From: Bordetella genomosp. 5
Lineage (GTDB): Bacteria; Pseudomonadota; Gammaproteobacteria; Burkholderiales; Burkholderiaceae_B
Direction of reading: 5' to 3'
NCBI RefSeq assembly: GCF_002261475.1
Contig: NZ_NEVN01000002.1
Span: forward strand, 124,001-188,000
Length of the DNA stretch: 64,000 nt
Below are positions 61,536 through 64,000 of this stretch, piece after piece; the stretch's first letter is position 1; every line of letters starts with the position of its first letter. The notes beneath the pieces are model-generated. The model did no database searches. It was not told the DNA's origin and was given only the letters and a program-made list of their open reading frames with translations. A program made the position numbers and the translations under genes.

Positions 61536-62028
61536 CGCTCTTACCTCCGGCCTTGTATTGCAGGCGAACCTGCTCGATCACGATCGCCTTGTCGGCGGCC
61601 TTGCACATGTCGTAGATGGTGAGCGCGGCCACGCTGCACGCGGTCATGGCTTCCATCTCGACACCGGTTTTGTATTGGGTGCGGCAGGTGGCGCGGATAT
61701 CGATGCGATGCGCGGCGTCGTCGAGCGAGAACTCCACGCCCACGAACGCGAGCGGCAGGCTGTGGCACAACGGGATCAGCTCGGCGCAGCGTTTGGCGGC
61801 CAGGATGGCGGCCACGCGCGCGGTGTTGAGCACTTCGCCCTTGCCCTGACCGGGCGCGGTGAGCAGCCCATAGGCGTGCGCGTTCATGCGCACGCTGGCG
61901 GCGGCGATGGCGACGCGCTCGGTGTCGGTTTTGGCGACCACGTCGACCATGCGGACCTGCCCGTCTTCGTCGAGGTGGCTGAGGGCGGGCAGGGCGTCGG
62001 CGCCTGCGCCGGGAGAAGAACCGGACAT
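61516..62028 (-). CDS. moaC: Cyclic pyranopterin monophosphate synthase MoaC
   Basis: The 170-residue protein has the MoaC motifs VDVVAKTDTERVAIA, NTARVAAILAAKRCAELIPLCHSLPLAFVGVEF, TGVEMEAMTACSVAALTIYDMCKAADKA and the Lys near KSGEWRND. It acts on the MoaA product. ATG 62028 is the first in-frame start of reasonable length; upstream codons would add about 28 non-conserved residues. Confidence 0.94.
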   Translation of the reverse strand: MSGSSPGAGADALPALSHLDEDGQVRMVDVVAKTDTERVAIAAASVRMNAHAYGLLTAPGQGKGEVLNTARVAAILAAKRCAELIPLCHSLPLAFVGVEFSLDDAAHRIDIRATCRTQYKTGVEMEAMTACSVAALTIYDMCKAADKAIVIEQVRLQYKAGGKSGEWRND

Positions 62029-62155
62029 GAACGGGACCTTCGGAATGGTTAAGGATTGCAAGCGTACCGGCCCGGGCGGGTACGCGCTCGCCCTATGATA
62101 GACGAGGCGCAAACGGGGCGCGATAATCCCCGCACCTCATCTCGGGAGATGCCAA

Positions 62156-64000
62156 ATGCCAGTGCGCTTGCCGGTACCGCGGGTGACGCGCCGGATGGTC
62201 AAGATCCTGGCGTGGGTCGTGGGGGTGGCGCTGGTGCTGGCGGGGCTGGCGGCCTGGCAGGTGCCCAAGGTCGTGCGATCGGCGCTCACCACCGACGTGG
62301 CCGCCATGCTCGGCCGAGACGTGAGCGTCGGCAATATCTCCTTCAATCCGTTCACGCTGACTCTGCGGGCGCACGATCTCGCGGTGAGCCAGCCGCAGGG
62401 CGCCGCGCCGCTGCTGCGGATTGGCCTGATCGATGTGAGCGCCGGCTGGCGCTCGGCGATCTTCTTCGCGCCGGTGATCGACCGCATCCGGGTGGTGGAT
62501 CCCCATGCCGCGCTGGTGCGCGACGACGTCACTCACTTCAATTTTTCCGATATCCAGCAGAAGCTGGAGGCCATGGCCGCCGCCAAGCCGGCCCCGCCAC
62601 CGGACGCCGACGACGCCCTGCCGCGCTTTTCGCTCAACAACCTGAGCCTCGAGGGCGGGCAGGTCACGCTCGATGACAAGGTTACCGGGCGCACCCACAC
62701 GATCGACCGCATCAGCCTGGGCGTGCCGTTCGTGTCCACCTTCGGCTACGCCGCCGACATCGATGTGCAGCCCAGGGTGCACATGCGCATCAATGGCAGC
62801 GCCTTCGATCTGGATGGCGTCACACGGCCTTTCGACAAAGTCCCGAGCTCCACGCTGAACGTGTCGTTCGTGGGCCTGGAGCTGGACAAGTGGGCCGACA
62901 TCTGGCCCTTGCCCATGCCGGTCGAGTTGCATCGCGGCCTGCTCGATTCGGCGCTGCAGGTGCGCTTCGAGCAGCCCCGGGATGCCGCGCCGGTGGTGCG
63001 GATCGTGGGCGACGTCGGCCTGCGCCAGTTCGATCTGCGCGAAACCTCGGGCGACGCGCTGATGGCCTGGAGCACGCTGGTGCTGCGGCGTATCAGCGCC
63101 GAGCCGATCGCGCGCAAGCTTTATGTGGGCGAGGTCGAGCTGTGGTCGCCGCAGGCGCAGACGCGCCGCTACGCCGATCAGCGCATCAACTGGCTCGAGG
63201 TCATCAACGATCTGCAGAAGCTGGGCGATCCGCGCACCGAGCCGGCCACCAGGCTGGTGCCCGCCAGCCGGCCCGACGCCGCCGCGCCTGCACCCGCGAC
63301 CGGCACCGCGCCGCCCGCGGCCACGGCGCCGCCGCCCGATCCCTGGCATGTCGTGGTCGACGCGGTCAATCTGCACGATGGCGAGCTGCGGCTGCGCGAC
63401 GCCGGCAGCGGGCTGGACTATCAGATCACCGGGCTGGGCGCGACGGTCGAAGGCATCGAACTGCCGCAACCGAAAGACCGCCCCATGCTGGTCTGGCTGT
63501 CCATGGACAACGCCACCGATGGCGGCTGGCTGCGTGCGAAGGGGCCGCTGGTGCTGCAACCGCTGTCGCTCGACCTGGACCTGCAGCTGGCCAACGTCGC
63601 GCTGGCGCCGTTCGCGCCGGCCGTGCGCAGCGTGGCCCCCATCGTGCTGCAGGACGGACGGATGGCGCTGAACGCCCGGCTGCGGCTGGTGCAGCAGGGT
63701 CAGGTCAACGTGGTGTCGGCCACGGCGGTGCAGGCCCGGCTGGCGCGTCTCGCCCTGCGCGACGAAAGCATGAAGCCCGCGATCGACATCCGTCTGGGTC
63801 AGCTCGACCTCGGCGTGAACCAGCTCTCCCTGGGCCCGCAGCCGGCCAGCTTCACGTTGAACGCGCGCGACATCCAGGGCAAGGGCACGCTGGCGCTCAA
63901 GGGCGCGTTCACCACGCAGCCCGTTTCGGTCAAGACGCAGGTCGATCTTGCCGGGCTGGACCTGGCCGCCTTCGCTCCCTATGTGGCCTCGCGCCTCAAT
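62156..64000 (+). CDS. DUF748/AsmA-like protein (3' end outside the window)
   Basis: The gene is cut by the window end; 615 codons are visible. An N-terminal membrane anchor (about 14-38, LAWVVGVALVLAGLAAW) is followed by a large periplasmic part with the repeating beta-rich pattern of DUF748 proteins (VGNISFNPFTLTLRAHDLAV, FSLNNLSLEGGQVTLDD, NFSDIQQKLEAMAAAKP). These resemble AsmA/TamB-type proteins implicated in outer-membrane lipid transport, but the role is not settled. ATG 62156 follows GGGAG. Confidence 0.85.
   Translation, partial: MPVRLPVPRVTRRMVKILAWVVGVALVLAGLAAWQVPKVVRSALTTDVAAMLGRDVSVGNISFNPFTLTLRAHDLAVSQPQGAAPLLRIGLIDVSAGWRSAIFFAPVIDRIRVVDPHAALVRDDVTHFNFSDIQQKLEAMAAAKPAPPPDADDALPRFSLNNLSLEGGQVTLDDKVTGRTHTIDRISLGVPFVSTFGYAADIDVQPRVHMRINGSAFDLDGVTRPFDKVPSSTLNVSFVGLELDKWADIWPLPMPVELHRGLLDSALQVRFEQPRDAAPVVRIVGDVGLRQFDLRETSGDALMAWSTLVLRRISAEPIARKLYVGEVELWSPQAQTRRYADQRINWLEVINDLQKLGDPRTEPATRLVPASRPDAAAPAPATGTAPPAATAPPPDPWHVVVDAVNLHDGELRLRDAGSGLDYQITGLGATVEGIELPQPKDRPMLVWLSMDNATDGGWLRAKGPLVLQPLSLDLDLQLANVALAPFAPAVRSVAPIVLQDGRMALNARLRLVQQGQVNVVSATAVQARLARLALRDESMKPAIDIRLGQLDLGVNQLSLGPQPASFTLNARDIQGKGTLALKGAFTTQPVSVKTQVDLAGLDLAAFAPYVASRLN

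Overview
This is a very GC-rich, gene-dense chromosomal window. Gene content (cyo-type quinol oxidase beside RegB/RegA, soluble NAD-linked formate dehydrogenase fdsGBACD, urea carboxylase/allophanate hydrolase, urtABCDE, FecIRA-type iron uptake) points to a betaproteobacterium of the Burkholderiales, probably Alcaligenaceae (Bordetella/Achromobacter-like). That placement is inference from gene content. I see no rRNA, tRNA, insertion sequence, prophage or CRISPR array. It reads as ordinary chromosome made of compact, locally regulated modules.

Layout. (1) 0.06-3.4 kb: peptide/glutathione-type ABC binding protein translationally coupled to a gamma-glutamyltransferase. (2) 3.5-6.8 kb: nitrosative-stress module with a Crp/Fnr regulator, ytfE (di-iron repair) and divergent norR, with three GGT-N7-ACC NorR boxes and a -24/-12 promoter between ytfE and norR. 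(3) 6.8-10.9 kb: Fur-box-preceded FecI sigma, FecR and TonB receptor. (4) 11-18 kb: GNAT enzyme, small unknowns, a LysR regulator divergent from cidAB (holin-like), an ArsR/MFS pair and a HAD phosphatase. (5) 18.3-24.2 kb: redox two-component system RegB/RegA followed by cyoABCD; their intergenic region carries two inverted repeats matching RegA/RegR boxes. (6) 24.3-32.2 kb: DUF2325 protein with a Fur-like promoter and a 15-bp tandem repeat, pirin, BdlA-like PAS-PAS-MCP protein, NlpD-like lipoprotein, CopD-like membrane protein, YajQ, DUF1963 and CigR-like proteins. (7) 32.2-44.5 kb: urea block, with urtABCDE on the minus strand diverging from allophanate hydrolase, urea carboxylase and a GntR regulator. 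The shared promoter region has a sigma-54 promoter, NtrC-like boxes and a GntR palindrome. (8) 44.6-50.1 kb: COG4315 secreted protein with ECF sigma and anti-sigma, an SDR lacking its catalytic Tyr/Lys, EamA transporter, universal stress protein, methyltransferase. (9) 50.2-62.0 kb: formate dehydrogenase fdsGBA-fdhD-fdsD, an OFA-type transporter remnant, a divergent ModE-like regulator with matching operators, and the molybdenum cofactor genes moaA and moaC-moaD-moaE-moaB-moeA. (10) 62.2 kb to the end: start of a large DUF748/AsmA-like protein cut by the window edge.

How it fits together: the modules share a theme of respiratory flexibility and nitrogen economy. Formate dehydrogenase gives NADH and depends on FdhD and on the neighbouring Moco genes. 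CyoABCD oxidises quinol under likely RegA control. NorR/YtfE deals with NO. Urea is imported by UrtABCDE, probably under NtrC/sigma-54, then degraded without urease by urea carboxylase and allophanate hydrolase. The most notable signals are regulatory: operator pairs whose half-sites match the DNA-binding family of the adjacent regulator (NorR, RegA, ModE-like, GntR, NtrC). All function calls come from reading the sequence; no database search was run.
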